Shown in pieces: positions 53,618-62,098 of a DNA stretch of 64,000 nucleotides. The notes under the pieces are model-generated. The model ran no database searches. It saw nothing but the letters and a program-made list of their open reading frames with translations, and had not been told where the DNA came from. The stretch's first letter is position 1, and each line of letters begins with the position of its first letter. The DNA is from CALCKU01 sp964534845 (lineage in GTDB: Bacteria; Pseudomonadota; Alphaproteobacteria; Caulobacterales; Maricaulaceae), in contig CAZHPV010000006.1 of assembly GCA_964534845.1 (NCBI GenBank), forward strand, positions 13,590 through 77,589. The letters are read 5' to 3'. The translations under genes and the position numbers were made by a program.

Positions 53618-54142
53618 CTAAAATCTGCGGCTGATAAAACCCGGTGTGTTAAATCCGCGACTTCTAAACCCGCGACCTCTAAATCCGCCAAGGCCGTGCA
53701 ATGTGCTGAAGCCGTGGCCACTATTTCCAAATCTGCTATCGTAATACGGGTCATAGTCGATGGATGTCTGGCCGAATTGACGGGAGCTAAATCGTTTGGA
53801 TTGAAAGCTGTCTACTCTTGATTTGCTGGCATTATCTGCGATTGAAAATCCTGTTATGCCGCCTATGAGGGCACCAATAATAGCGCCTTCGCCGCGTGCA
53901 TTGCGTCCGGCAATTTGCGAGCCAATCAAGCCGCCGGCCGTTGCACCGACCACGCCGCCAACAAGTCCGTCATTATTACGCTGTGTTGCGATTTGTCTAT
54001 TATTTAGGCTTTGCGCGGAAATAATAGTGTTCGAGGCGGTGTTAAGCTGAACGGGGCTTTGGGCATAGGCTTGCGGAGCGATACCGGAGATAAGGACTAG
54101 GCCTGCTAAGCTCATAAGGGCGGGGGTTAATTTCTTAAACAT
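53618..54142 (-). CDS. Secreted glycine-zipper protein with RGF tail (RGF protein 2)
   Basis: A 174-residue protein. Signal peptide 1-27 (cleavage after AYA). Residues about 58-105 are a glycine zipper (GLVGGVVGATAGGLIGSQIAG, EGAIIGALIGGITGF), as in 17-kDa antigen-like outer-membrane proteins. The last 35 residues end with GGFRGRGFRSRGFN and RRF, the same repeat as in RGF protein 1. Start ATG at 54142 (AGAGAG site); an upstream frame extension is unlikely. It shares its upstream element with the neighbour. Function unknown. Confidence 0.75.
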   Translation of the reverse strand: MFKKLTPALMSLAGLVLISGIAPQAYAQSPVQLNTASNTIISAQSLNNRQIATQRNNDGLVGGVVGATAGGLIGSQIAGRNARGEGAIIGALIGGITGFSIADNASKSRVDSFQSKRFSSRQFGQTSIDYDPYYDSRFGNSGHGFSTLHGLGGFRGRGFRSRGFNTPGFISRRF

Positions 54143-54204
54143 GATAAACTCTCTTCTTCGTCGTTGTGTTGATTTAACATTAGGACCCAAGCTCCGTTTA
54201 GTCG

Positions 54205-54236
54205 AAACACGTCGGTTCAGAGAATTGTGAGAAAAT
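54205..54236 (-). promoter_or_regulatory. Shared upstream element, copy 2
   Basis: AAACACGTCGGTTCAGAGA then GTGAGAAAAT, similar to copy 1 at 53434-53465 and starting 63 bp from the ATG at 54142, the same distance as copy 1 from its gene. Confidence 0.6.
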
Positions 54237-54370
54237 CATCCGCTTTGTGCACGGTTTTGTGAGCTTGGTGTTAGCTCTATTTTGGAAATTTTCAGGCTTA
54301 GGGCTTGCTTTTCTGTGCGCCGCGCCGCATATCCCGACCCGAAATCAACCCCTTTTTTCGGAGTGCGGAA

Positions 54371-56029
54371 ATGGCCCGCCAATTTTGTTATCATATGCAA
54401 GGTCTGACCAAAAAATTTGGCAATAAGACCATATTGGATAATGTGCATTTATCATTTTACCCAGATGCCAAGATCGGCCTTATCGGGGTGAACGGCGCTG
54501 GTAAATCGACCTTGATGAAGGTCATGGCCGGTCTGGATACGGAAGTGACAGGCGAACATTGGGCGGCCGAGGGGGTAAAGGTTGGTTATCTTCCCCAAGA
54601 ACCACAACTCGATAATGCCAAGGATGTCTGGGGCAATGTCATTGAAGGTTGTGAAGATAAACAAATCTTCGATCAATATAATACTGTAGCTATGAAAATG
54701 GCCGAAGACTATAGTGATGAAATCATGGAAGAAATGACGGCCTTGCAAGAACAGGTCGATGGCCGTGATGCTTGGGATATCGATAGTAAGATAGAAATGG
54801 CTATGCAGGCTTTGCGGTGTCCGCCCAAGGATAGTCCGGTTAATAACCTGTCGGGCGGTGAAGCCAGACGCGTTGCCCTTTGCCGGCTTTTGCTTTCCAA
54901 GCCAGATCTTTTATTGCTGGATGAGCCAACCAACCATCTGGACGCTGAAACGGTGGCGTGGCTGGAAAACTATTTGGTAAAATATAACGGCGCGATCATA
55001 TTGATTACGCATGATAGATATTTTCTAGACAATATTACCTCATGGACTCTGGAGATTGACCGAGGGCGGGCCTATCCGCATGAGGGGAATTATTCTTCAT
55101 GGCTTGAAGCTAAAGATAAACGAAACATGCAGGAAGGCCGCGAGGCCGATAGTAAGTCCAAAGCTTTAAAGCGTGAGCTGGAATGGATACGGTCAAACCC
55201 CAAAGCCCGTCAGAGCAAATCTAAAGCCCGTATATCGGCCTATGAATCCTTGCGAGACTCGGCAGAGGCCGAAGTTGTCACCCATGCCGAAATTCGTATC
55301 CCGATGGGAGAGCGTTTGGGTAATATTGTTGTGGAAGCTGAAAATATCTCGAAAGCCTTTGGGGACAAGCTTTTGATAAAAGACCTGTCTTTTAAATTGC
55401 CGCGCGGCGGTATTGTGGGTGTTATCGGACCAAATGGTGCGGGTAAAACCACGCTGTTTAAAATGATTACCGGCGCGGAGACACCGGATGAAGGTGCTTT
55501 TAAAATCGGGGAAACAGTGGAGCTAGGCTATGTAGACCAGACCCGTGACGCGCTTGATAATTCTAAAAATGTTTGGGAAGCTGTTTCAGACGGTTTGGAT
55601 ATATTGCGACTGGGCAAGCGCGAGGTCCCGAGCCGCGCCTATTTGGGTGCCTTTAATTTCAAAGGGACCGATCAGCAAAAAAATGTAGGCCAATTATCGG
55701 GAGGGGAACGTAACCGGGTCAATCTGGCTAAAATGCTAACCCGTCCGGCTAATCTGCTGTTACTGGACGAACCGACCAATGATCTTGACCGCGAGACTCT
55801 GGCTTCACTCGAAGTGGCGCTTGAAAAATTCCCGGGCTGTGCCGTGGTTATTTCTCATGACCGGTTCTTCCTTGACCGTGTAGCGACACACATACTGGCT
55901 TATGAGGGGGATAGCCATGTCGAATGGTTTGAAGGTAATTTTGCCGATTATATCGAGGATAAAAAGCGTCGTCTTGGCCCTGATGCCGACATGCCTAAAA
56001 AGCTTAAATTCGTAAAATTCGATCGATAA
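54371..56029 (+). CDS. ettA: Energy-dependent translational throttle protein EttA (ABC-F)
   Basis: A 552-residue twin ABC-ATPase without membrane segments (E. coli EttA 555). Walker A GVNGAGKST and GPNGAGKTT, signatures LSGGEARRVA and LSGGERNRVN, Walker B LLLLDEPTNHLD and LLLLDEPTNDLD; the linker contains the arm region. EttA binds the ribosomal E site and responds to ATP/ADP. The start ATG at 54371 was chosen by the MARQFCYHMQGLTKKFG family start; the longer frame from 54305 is not needed. Confidence 0.95.
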   Translation: MARQFCYHMQGLTKKFGNKTILDNVHLSFYPDAKIGLIGVNGAGKSTLMKVMAGLDTEVTGEHWAAEGVKVGYLPQEPQLDNAKDVWGNVIEGCEDKQIFDQYNTVAMKMAEDYSDEIMEEMTALQEQVDGRDAWDIDSKIEMAMQALRCPPKDSPVNNLSGGEARRVALCRLLLSKPDLLLLDEPTNHLDAETVAWLENYLVKYNGAIILITHDRYFLDNITSWTLEIDRGRAYPHEGNYSSWLEAKDKRNMQEGREADSKSKALKRELEWIRSNPKARQSKSKARISAYESLRDSAEAEVVTHAEIRIPMGERLGNIVVEAENISKAFGDKLLIKDLSFKLPRGGIVGVIGPNGAGKTTLFKMITGAETPDEGAFKIGETVELGYVDQTRDALDNSKNVWEAVSDGLDILRLGKREVPSRAYLGAFNFKGTDQQKNVGQLSGGERNRVNLAKMLTRPANLLLLDEPTNDLDRETLASLEVALEKFPGCAVVISHDRFFLDRVATHILAYEGDSHVEWFEGNFADYIEDKKRRLGPDADMPKKLKFVKFDR

Positions 56030-56110
56030 AAAAATGGCGACAAGGTTTCCCTTGCCGCCGGCACTCTTAATGCGCATGTTTAGAGGACTAACGCACTAAA
56101 TGAGTGAGCC

Positions 56111-56578
56111 TTATTGAGTAAGCGTTGCAACGCCTAGCGGGACATCGAATTTCTCACACCAGACATATACTTGCGAAAATTGGCCGGGTGTAAAACTTGC
56201 GGGTAGAGCATAATTCTGGCTACCAGTGATCTTTTGCAGAGCGCCCAGCTTATTGGCTTTTGAATAGGTCTCACCATTGCCAATCGCCACGATGGGGTCA
56301 GGGGCGCCGTCCAGACTAAAGTCTTCAGCAAACTCAAGACCGTAACCCGTCTGTGTTTTTACGAGGCGCACGGCTCCCGTTGTAATATGATCTGAGCGAC
56401 CTGAAAATGTCCCAGAGGCGAGTGCGGCAGAACTCTGGGCCTGAGCAGAACTTTGAGCGGGCGTTGCCGCGGGTGCTGATGATTGAGCCGTTGAAGACGT
56501 CTCAGATTGCGAACACGCACTAAATGATAAACTTAATAATGAAGCGCCGATAACAGCGATAGTTTTTACGTTAAACAT
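56111..56578 (-). CDS. DM13 domain lipoprotein
   Basis: A 155-residue protein. Signal peptide with lipobox FSAC (Cys about 22), a Ser/Ala/Gln/Pro spacer (25-60), then a DM13 domain (SGTFSGRSDHITTGAVRLVK, GAPDPIVAIGNG, LGALQKITGSQNYALP, YVWCEKFDVPLGVATL) with its conserved Cys. DM13 domains are proposed to carry electrons in redox reactions on the cell surface; this is family knowledge, not shown here. It is divergent from a TetR regulator, and the gap holds two operator-like sites. AAGGAAAT precedes the ATG. Confidence 0.82.
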   Translation of the reverse strand: MFNVKTIAVIGASLLSLSFSACSQSETSSTAQSSAPAATPAQSSAQAQSSAALASGTFSGRSDHITTGAVRLVKTQTGYGLEFAEDFSLDGAPDPIVAIGNGETYSKANKLGALQKITGSQNYALPASFTPGQFSQVYVWCEKFDVPLGVATLTQ

Positions 56579-56594
56579 TGGATTTCCTTTTTTC

Positions 56595-56610
56595 TTGACC
56601 GTTTGGTCTA
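56595..56610. promoter_or_regulatory. TetR-type operator 1, overlapping a -35 box
   Basis: TTGACCGTTTGGTCTA contains the palindrome GACC-N4-GGTC (56597-56608). TTGACC (56595-56600) is a likely -35 of tetR, with TATCAA (56618-56623) 17 bp on. It lies 17 bp before the DM13 start, within its leader. Confidence 0.6.
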
Positions 56611-56639
56611 TAAATAATATCAAGGGCCATAGTCTATTC

Positions 56640-56655
56640 GGAACCATTTGGTCAA
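56640..56655. promoter_or_regulatory. TetR-type operator 2, overlapping a -35 box
   Basis: GGAACCATTTGGTCAA shares the ACCRTTTGGTC core with operator 1. On the minus strand its TTGACC is a likely -35 of the DM13 gene. It lies 31 bp before the tetR start. Confidence 0.6.
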
Positions 56656-56686
56656 GAATAATGTGGTAACGATGTTGTGAGGTCTA

Positions 56687-57319
56687 ATGACTGTTAATTC
56701 TGAGCGTCAAAAAGGTCGGCCTAGAGAGTTTGATGAAGCTGATATATTATCAAAAATCATGTCAGTGTTCTGGAGCTTGGGTTATGAAGCGACTAAGCTA
56801 AGCGATATTGTGAGCGCGACGGGTTTGCAAAAAGGCTCACTTTATAAGGTGTTTTCAGGCAAGCAGGACATGTATCTCAAAGCCTTGGCCCATTATGATG
56901 AGACTATTGTGCAAGAGGCGATAGCCTATCTAACGTTAGAAACCTCAACGCCGGCCAAAGAGCGCTTAGAGAACTTTTTATCGGCGCCGTTAAATGCGGT
57001 ATGGGAGCGCGGTGAGAGGCGGGGCTGTTTTTTGTGTAATGCATCCGCTGATTTTGCGGCCCATGATAAGGATACGCTTAATCTCATCACCCGGGCTTAC
57101 GGGGGGTTGGAACAGGCTTTGGCTGTTACGATTGCGCAAGTCAAACCGCAATGGGACAAAATGCGGGTGCAGAAAACGGCACAATTATTTTTGACGGTTT
57201 ACTCCGGCTTACGGATTATGGCCAAAACCGCAACGTCCCGGACTGTTTTGGAAGGGGCCAAAGATATGTGCTTGGCTCAGCTTGACCAAAGCCTGAATAT
57301 TAGAGATATAAAGACATAA
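56687..57319 (+). CDS. TetR/AcrR family regulator (NemR/AcuR-like)
   Basis: A 210-residue repressor. The N-terminal HTH is GRPREFDEADILSKIMSVFW ... YEATKLSDIVSATGLQKGSLYKVFSGKQDM. The ligand domain has RRGCFLCNASADFAAHDKD, with two cysteines in a place where related TetR proteins have a reactive cysteine. It is divergent from the DM13 gene and likely controls both by the operators in the gap. Ligand unknown, electrophile or oxidant sensing is a guess. Confidence 0.88.
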   Translation: MTVNSERQKGRPREFDEADILSKIMSVFWSLGYEATKLSDIVSATGLQKGSLYKVFSGKQDMYLKALAHYDETIVQEAIAYLTLETSTPAKERLENFLSAPLNAVWERGERRGCFLCNASADFAAHDKDTLNLITRAYGGLEQALAVTIAQVKPQWDKMRVQKTAQLFLTVYSGLRIMAKTATSRTVLEGAKDMCLAQLDQSLNIRDIKT

Positions 57320-57365
57320 AGATTTTTTTATATACATTTGAAATAAGCTGTGCTAACACCCCATT

Positions 57366-58334
57366 ATGGATAGAATTGCAACAGCTTTAAAAGTATTAGG
57401 TCACTCAGAGAGATTGCGTATATTAGCGCTTTTATCTCGCGGGGAGTTGACAGTTTCCGAACTTGTTCAGATTTTGAAACTATCTCAACCCCGGATTACC
57501 CAATATATTAATGCCCTTGAGGGCGCCGGTATCATTGAACGCCTTAAAGAGGGGAGTTGGGTGTTTTCGCGAATTAAACGCTCAAATCAGGAAATTACAG
57601 CGCTTGTGGCGACGACCTTGGCTATCTTACCTGAACATGACGCCATATTGGCGGCAGACGCCAAGCGTCTGGAGCAGGTGCGTGTTGAGAGAGCAAAAGC
57701 CGCGGAAGCGTTTTTTGCCAATGTCGCTAATGATCGGGGACAGTTGGGGGATGAATATTTACCCCAGTCCGATATTGAAAAGCGCATGCGGGCGATGATC
57801 GGGGATAAAACCTATGATTACATGGTCGATCTGGGAACAGGTACAGGTCGGGTATTGGAGGTGTTCTCGGATTGTATAAAGCGCGGTTCGGGCATTGATA
57901 ATAATACGGACATGCTCAAAGTGGCACGCTCGAATTTAGCGCGTAACCAGCATAGTCATATTTCCGTAAGGCAGGGCGATCTTCATGCCACGCCCTTGGA
58001 AGTGTCCGTTGCCGATCTCGTGACCCTCCATCAGGTCTTGCATTATTTGGAAGACCCGGAAGAGGCGATTACAGAAGCGGCCCGCATCATGATGCCCGGC
58101 GGACTTTTATTGGTCGTTGATTTTGAACCCCATTTGTTTGACGAGTTTAGGGAACGCTACGCTCACCGGAGATTGGGTTTTAGCGATATTGATATTACGC
58201 AATGGTTTGCCCAAGCTGGTATTGAAACCGTAAAATCCGAGCATGTTGAAACGCCAGAAGGTAAGCCTAATGTGAAAATATGGCTGGGTCAAAAACCACA
58301 ACAAATAGGTGAGAAATATGGCACTGGCGCATAG
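57366..58334 (+). CDS. ArsR-type regulator fused to a SAM-dependent methyltransferase
   Basis: A 322-residue protein. Residues 1-90 are an ArsR-type winged helix (LGHSERLRILALLSRGELTV, SQPRITQYINALEGAGII) without metal-binding cysteines. Residues about 145-310 are a class I methyltransferase with motif I DLGTGTGRVLEV (155-166). It overlaps the start of metF by 17 bp. In Proteobacteria, ArsR-type regulators of the methionine cycle (SahR and related) sense S-adenosylhomocysteine; here the SAM-binding fold may do the sensing instead of catalysis. This is inference. Confidence 0.88.
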   Translation: MDRIATALKVLGHSERLRILALLSRGELTVSELVQILKLSQPRITQYINALEGAGIIERLKEGSWVFSRIKRSNQEITALVATTLAILPEHDAILAADAKRLEQVRVERAKAAEAFFANVANDRGQLGDEYLPQSDIEKRMRAMIGDKTYDYMVDLGTGTGRVLEVFSDCIKRGSGIDNNTDMLKVARSNLARNQHSHISVRQGDLHATPLEVSVADLVTLHQVLHYLEDPEEAITEAARIMMPGGLLLVVDFEPHLFDEFRERYAHRRLGFSDIDITQWFAQAGIETVKSEHVETPEGKPNVKIWLGQKPQQIGEKYGTGA

Positions 58335-59292
58335 TCACGCTCCAACAGAGACCGCATCGTGGCATGATATACCTGAAAAGGGTCCGATTGCCCGGACTGC
58401 CGCCAGAACGGCAGCGCGCGGGCGTGATGATATAGGTGTGAGTTTCGAGTTTTTTCCGCCAAAGAACCCTGCAATGGAGCAGGCCTTATGGTCATGTGTA
58501 GAGAAATTACAGTGTCTACAGCCTGATTTTGTGTCCGTGACCTACGGCGCTGGCGGCTCGACACAGGAGAATACATTAAAAACTGTTGCAAGACTTGCCA
58601 GTGAAACCAGTTTGAACCCGGCGGCGCATCTAACGTGCGTGGGTGCAACGCGTGATGAAATTGACGCGGTTGCGAGAAAGTTTTGGCAAGCGGGCGTGCG
58701 CCATATCGTGGCTCTGCGGGGTGACCCTCAGGATGGTATAGGCACACGCTATGTCCCTCACGGTTCCGGCTATGCTTACGGGTCTGATCTGGTCGCAGGT
58801 TTAAAATCTGTAGCAGATTTTGAAATTTCCGTGAGCGCCTATGCTGAGCGCCATCCCGAGAGCGCGAGCTGGGAAGCCGAGCTGGATAATTTAAAGCGCA
58901 AACAGGATGCAGGGGCCACGCGCGCGATTACGCAATTTTTCTTTACGCCCGATGTCTTTTTGCGGTTTCAAGACCGCGTTCTGGATGCGGGCATTGATAT
59001 GCCAATCGTACCCGGATTAATGCTTCAGCCGAACTTTAAGGGTTTAAAGCGTATGTCTGATATGTGCGGGGTGAGCGTACCGGATTGGTATCAAGGCTTG
59101 TTTGAGGGGTTGGAAAATGACCCGGCAACGCGCCAATTACTCACAGCGTCGCTTACGGCCGAGCTGACATCGGCTCTTTCAGAAGAGGGCGTCAGTAATT
59201 TTCACCTTTATACGCTCAATCGCCCTGAACTGGCTTATTCCGTAGGACGGGTTCTCGGCCTGCATAAAACAAGTGCGCTAAACACCCAATAA
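58318..59292 (+). CDS. metF: Methylenetetrahydrofolate reductase
   Basis: A 324-residue FAD-binding TIM-barrel enzyme making 5-methyl-THF for methionine. SFEFFPPKN, FVSVTYGAGGSTQE, LTCVGATRDEID, ALRGDP and TRAITQFFF are seen. An N-terminal extension of about 37 residues precedes the barrel. ATG at 58318 (AGGTGAG site) is used; a GTG at 58309 adds three codons. It overlaps the ArsR-methyltransferase gene, so the two are made together. Confidence 0.95.
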   Translation: MALAHSHAPTETASWHDIPEKGPIARTAARTAARGRDDIGVSFEFFPPKNPAMEQALWSCVEKLQCLQPDFVSVTYGAGGSTQENTLKTVARLASETSLNPAAHLTCVGATRDEIDAVARKFWQAGVRHIVALRGDPQDGIGTRYVPHGSGYAYGSDLVAGLKSVADFEISVSAYAERHPESASWEAELDNLKRKQDAGATRAITQFFFTPDVFLRFQDRVLDAGIDMPIVPGLMLQPNFKGLKRMSDMCGVSVPDWYQGLFEGLENDPATRQLLTASLTAELTSALSEEGVSNFHLYTLNRPELAYSVGRVLGLHKTSALNTQ

Positions 59293-59341
59293 TTAGGTCT
59301 ACTGAAAACCTAAGATTGAATTCGCAGCCCGTTTAGGGCAC

Positions 59342-60025
59342 ATGCTTTATATGAGTCTCTGGCAGTCAATTTTATCGGCAGGCGCGCGCCTATTTGGGCC
59401 GCCGTCCCGTTTTGATAAAAATGGACGCCCTGGTCTTCTGGATCAAGGGGGTGTCGCTGCGGCCCTGATTGCCTTGGGGGCTAAAATGGCTAAAGCTGAT
59501 GGGAGCGTCTCGCGTCAGGAAGTGGAGGCTTTCAAAACTGTTTTTCAAGCCAGCCCTGAAGACGAGGCCGGGATTGCCCGTTTTTTCGATCTGGCCCGTC
59601 AAACCACTTTGGGATATGAGCGTTATGCCCGTATCATTACCCGAAAATTCAGAGCCCAACCTGCCGCATTGGAAGATGTTCTGGACGGCCTCTTCCATAT
59701 CGCCCTCGCAGACGGTGTTATTACTCAAGACGAGCTTGGCTTTCTACAAAGGGTCGGAGACATTTTTGGTTTTTCAGACCGTGAGTTTAACCGGATTAAA
59801 ATTGCACATATCGGGCGGGCGGCTGATGATCCTTATTTAATTTTGGGTGTGGACGAAGATATAAGTGATGCGGACTTAAAACGGGCCTATCGGCGTATGG
59901 CGGCCGCTAATCATCCGGACCGTTTGGTTGCCCGAGGCTTACCCCGAGAATTAATCGGATTGTCAAACCACAAAATGGCCATGATCAATAAGGCTTATGC
60001 GGAAATAAAAAAGGCCCGTGATTAA
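59342..60025 (+). CDS. TerB/DnaJ co-chaperone (DjlA-like)
   Basis: A 227-residue protein with a TerB domain (about 30-150; KMAKADGSVSRQEVEAF and IALADGVITQDELGFL are its two acidic loops) and a C-terminal J domain (159-227) with HPD in AANHPDRL. It should stimulate DnaK. It lacks the membrane anchor of E. coli DjlA. Its stop codon lies inside a hairpin that also terminates the convergent gene. Confidence 0.85.
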   Translation: MLYMSLWQSILSAGARLFGPPSRFDKNGRPGLLDQGGVAAALIALGAKMAKADGSVSRQEVEAFKTVFQASPEDEAGIARFFDLARQTTLGYERYARIITRKFRAQPAALEDVLDGLFHIALADGVITQDELGFLQRVGDIFGFSDREFNRIKIAHIGRAADDPYLILGVDEDISDADLKRAYRRMAAANHPDRLVARGLPRELIGLSNHKMAMINKAYAEIKKARD

Positions 60026-60035
60026 TACGGGCCTT
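60007..60035 (-). terminator. Terminator of the lipoprotein gene at 60087, inside the co-chaperone 3' end
   Basis: Stem AAGGCCCGT (60011-60019)/ACGGGCCTT (60027-60035), 7-nt loop. On the minus strand T follows (complement of A at 60007-60012). The co-chaperone stop codon (60023-60025) is in the loop. A plus-strand TTCTCAAATTTT also follows, so it may serve both. Confidence 0.72.
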
Positions 60036-60086
60036 CTCAAATTTTGTTTAGATCTATCTGCTTGCGCAAAACGTCCTATTGGGCGC

Positions 60087-60740
60087 TTATTGCGCTGCGC
60101 GTGCGGCTTCGCCTTCAGCGTTAAGTTTTGCTAGCAAAGCGGCGGCCTCAGTGGTGCTGAGTGTATTAACCCAAGCCGGTTCAGCACATCCCAGTCGCTG
60201 TGCCGCTGTGTTAATCTCGGCGACTTTTTCAGCACTGGTTACTGACACACCAATATCGGGAACAACCTTGTCCACTAAGGGGCCTGATGAATTAAAAACG
60301 ATTTGATTGGCGGTTCCGGCCACAGCTGTTTCAACAAAGGCGCTACCGATACCCAAACTGGCGACCCCGCCACTGGCGGCACCTGCAAGTGTACCCAATA
60401 AGATGGTTTTCATGAGGCCTGTTCCAAAACTGGCCCCGCCCTCAGGGAGTTCGGGAGTGGATGCAAACGCTAATGCATTCATGCTAAATTGTCCGCAGGT
60501 AGGGTCTGTGAAAGTGGAGCGGATCTGGCTTTCTGCCAAAACAACGTCTGGCGAGACAGCTGATAGCAAATCCGTACTGCCCGCTTGGGCGGTTGCGGCA
60601 TCTTCGGCTGTTGGAATGGGTTTGATGTTTTCTTCAGCAATACCGGCCAAAAGCACGTTTTGCGGATTAGGCGAAAATGTTGCACATGCCGATAATGACA
60701 GTGCAGCAAGGGAAATCAATGTAATAGGAAGGGTTTTCAT
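60087..60740 (-). CDS. Lipoprotein with Gly/Ala-rich hydrophobic region
   Basis: A 217-residue protein with a lipobox LSAC (Cys about 19). A central Gly/Ala-rich stretch (GLMKTILLGTLAGAASGGVASLGIG) may insert in a membrane; two more cysteines (PTCGQF, LGCAEP) could pair. Ends in an Ala/Glu-rich helix. No known family recognised. ATG at 60740 with AGAGGT site; an upstream ATG adds seven residues. Confidence 0.7.
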   Translation of the reverse strand: MKTLPITLISLAALSLSACATFSPNPQNVLLAGIAEENIKPIPTAEDAATAQAGSTDLLSAVSPDVVLAESQIRSTFTDPTCGQFSMNALAFASTPELPEGGASFGTGLMKTILLGTLAGAASGGVASLGIGSAFVETAVAGTANQIVFNSSGPLVDKVVPDIGVSVTSAEKVAEINTAAQRLGCAEPAWVNTLSTTEAAALLAKLNAEGEAARAAQ

Positions 60741-60954
60741 GAGTACCTCTAAGTGAATCAATAGGCCTGTCTATTGAGAAAATGCGCGTTAACAGAGGCT
60801 GAATGAAAGCCGGATTTGCTGTGTTTATACATGTGATTGCTTTGGGTCGGTCGGCTGAAAAAATTGCTATTTTGGATTAATTATTATCAATTAAGTGGAT
60901 TTTTAAACCAAGGGGCTTGACGAAAGCAATCTGACACCCGAAATTAGGCGGGCT

Positions 60955-61305
60955 ATGAGCAATACTTACAATATTTCCGGCAGAGGTGGTGTCGTACAAA
61001 ACCTGATAAGAGGTCTTGTGCTGGTAGCTGCCGCTATTGGTGGTTTTTTTATGCTGGCTTTTTCAGCGGCTTTTGCGTTTTTCGTTATTTCCGGACTTAT
61101 TATTTTAGGTTTGGCTGTTTTTGCCGTTTTATGGACACGAGCAAAGCTATTGGGCAAGCCTTTTGGCCCTCGCGCGCAATTTGAAACCATGAAATCGGAA
61201 ATGGACAGCCAGTTCGAGTCTATGCACAAAACCCAGAAGAGCGATGAGGTCGACGGACCTATTATTGACGCGCATAAAACGCCTGAAGGCTGGACTGTAG
61301 ACTAA
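60955..61305 (+). CDS. Small membrane protein
   Basis: A 116-residue protein with a short Gly-rich N-terminus, two hydrophobic segments (about 18-40 and 42-60) with a short turn, and a charged C-terminal tail. Hairpin-type inner-membrane protein; no family recognised. It has no strong ribosome site. Confidence 0.6.
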   Translation: MSNTYNISGRGGVVQNLIRGLVLVAAAIGGFFMLAFSAAFAFFVISGLIILGLAVFAVLWTRAKLLGKPFGPRAQFETMKSEMDSQFESMHKTQKSDEVDGPIIDAHKTPEGWTVD

Positions 61306-61398
61306 GCGTATCGACGCCGTGGTGTTAAGCCAAAATTAGCTTTATTTCCTAGCAAAAATGTAAGCTCGGCCCCCTATAGCTATCTTTCGGGGGAGACT

Positions 61399-62079
61399 AT
61401 GCTTAATCTAGAAGACATTGGAGCGGGGCAAGTCCGGCGTGTGTTTCGGACCTTGAAAAATCTACGCAATTTTCGCAGCCTCAACACAAAACAAAAGGCG
61501 CAGACTATCATTGTGCCAGTTTTGTTATTTTCAGGTTTTGGGTTTACGGCCTTGCAGGGGCATCAAGCGGTAAAACATCTCAATCTCTCGAAAGCGGATA
61601 CTGTGCTTATGGCGCAATGTGAGGATAATTACGAAGCGCGAAACCTTGTCTTTGAAGACGGGGTCAGCCTTAAATCCGGCTGTGCTTGCACAGCGAAACT
61701 GGTATCCTCTGCTGTCCCCAATGACCATCACAACTATTTCGAAACTGCGCATAATTTGATGCTGCAAAGCTATTATATCCAAATAGAGGGCGAGACAGAG
61801 GCGGCGAAACAGGACAGTTACGACAAGCAGATGGCAGCCATGGTAACCGCGCAGGTCAGATCTGCGGATTTCAACTCTAAACAGCTTGGTACACTGGTCG
61901 AAATTATTGGTTCGGCAGATGTAAGATGTAGTGAACCAGCCATATATGAAAAGTCAAATCTGACTGAGATAGGGGCGCTCACGCCTTACCGCGATATGAT
62001 CGTGGTGGATAAAACGCAGGGCGTTGTCGAGCTGACATTGCGCGGTGCAGACGCCCCTGTCAGGTTGTCGCAAAACTAG
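61399..62079 (+). CDS. Hypothetical protein with membrane anchor and cysteine-rich domain
   Basis: A 226-residue protein. One hydrophobic segment (TIIVPVLLFSGFGFTAL, about 37-53) follows a basic N-terminus, so the rest should be periplasmic. Cysteines are in MAQCED, SGCACTAK and VRCSEP; four in all, which could make two disulfides. No domain recognised. A TTAA-N7-TTAG sequence 60 bp upstream resembles a CtrA site weakly. Confidence 0.6.
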   Translation: MLNLEDIGAGQVRRVFRTLKNLRNFRSLNTKQKAQTIIVPVLLFSGFGFTALQGHQAVKHLNLSKADTVLMAQCEDNYEARNLVFEDGVSLKSGCACTAKLVSSAVPNDHHNYFETAHNLMLQSYYIQIEGETEAAKQDSYDKQMAAMVTAQVRSADFNSKQLGTLVEIIGSADVRCSEPAIYEKSNLTEIGALTPYRDMIVVDKTQGVVELTLRGADAPVRLSQN

Positions 62080-62098
62080 CGGGCGTTTTTGTGCAGGT

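Noticed and set aside
61325..61339. CtrA box upstream of the gene at 61399
   Set aside because: TTAA-N7-TTAG is a weak match in AT-rich DNA; no reason from the gene's role, so it was only mentioned.
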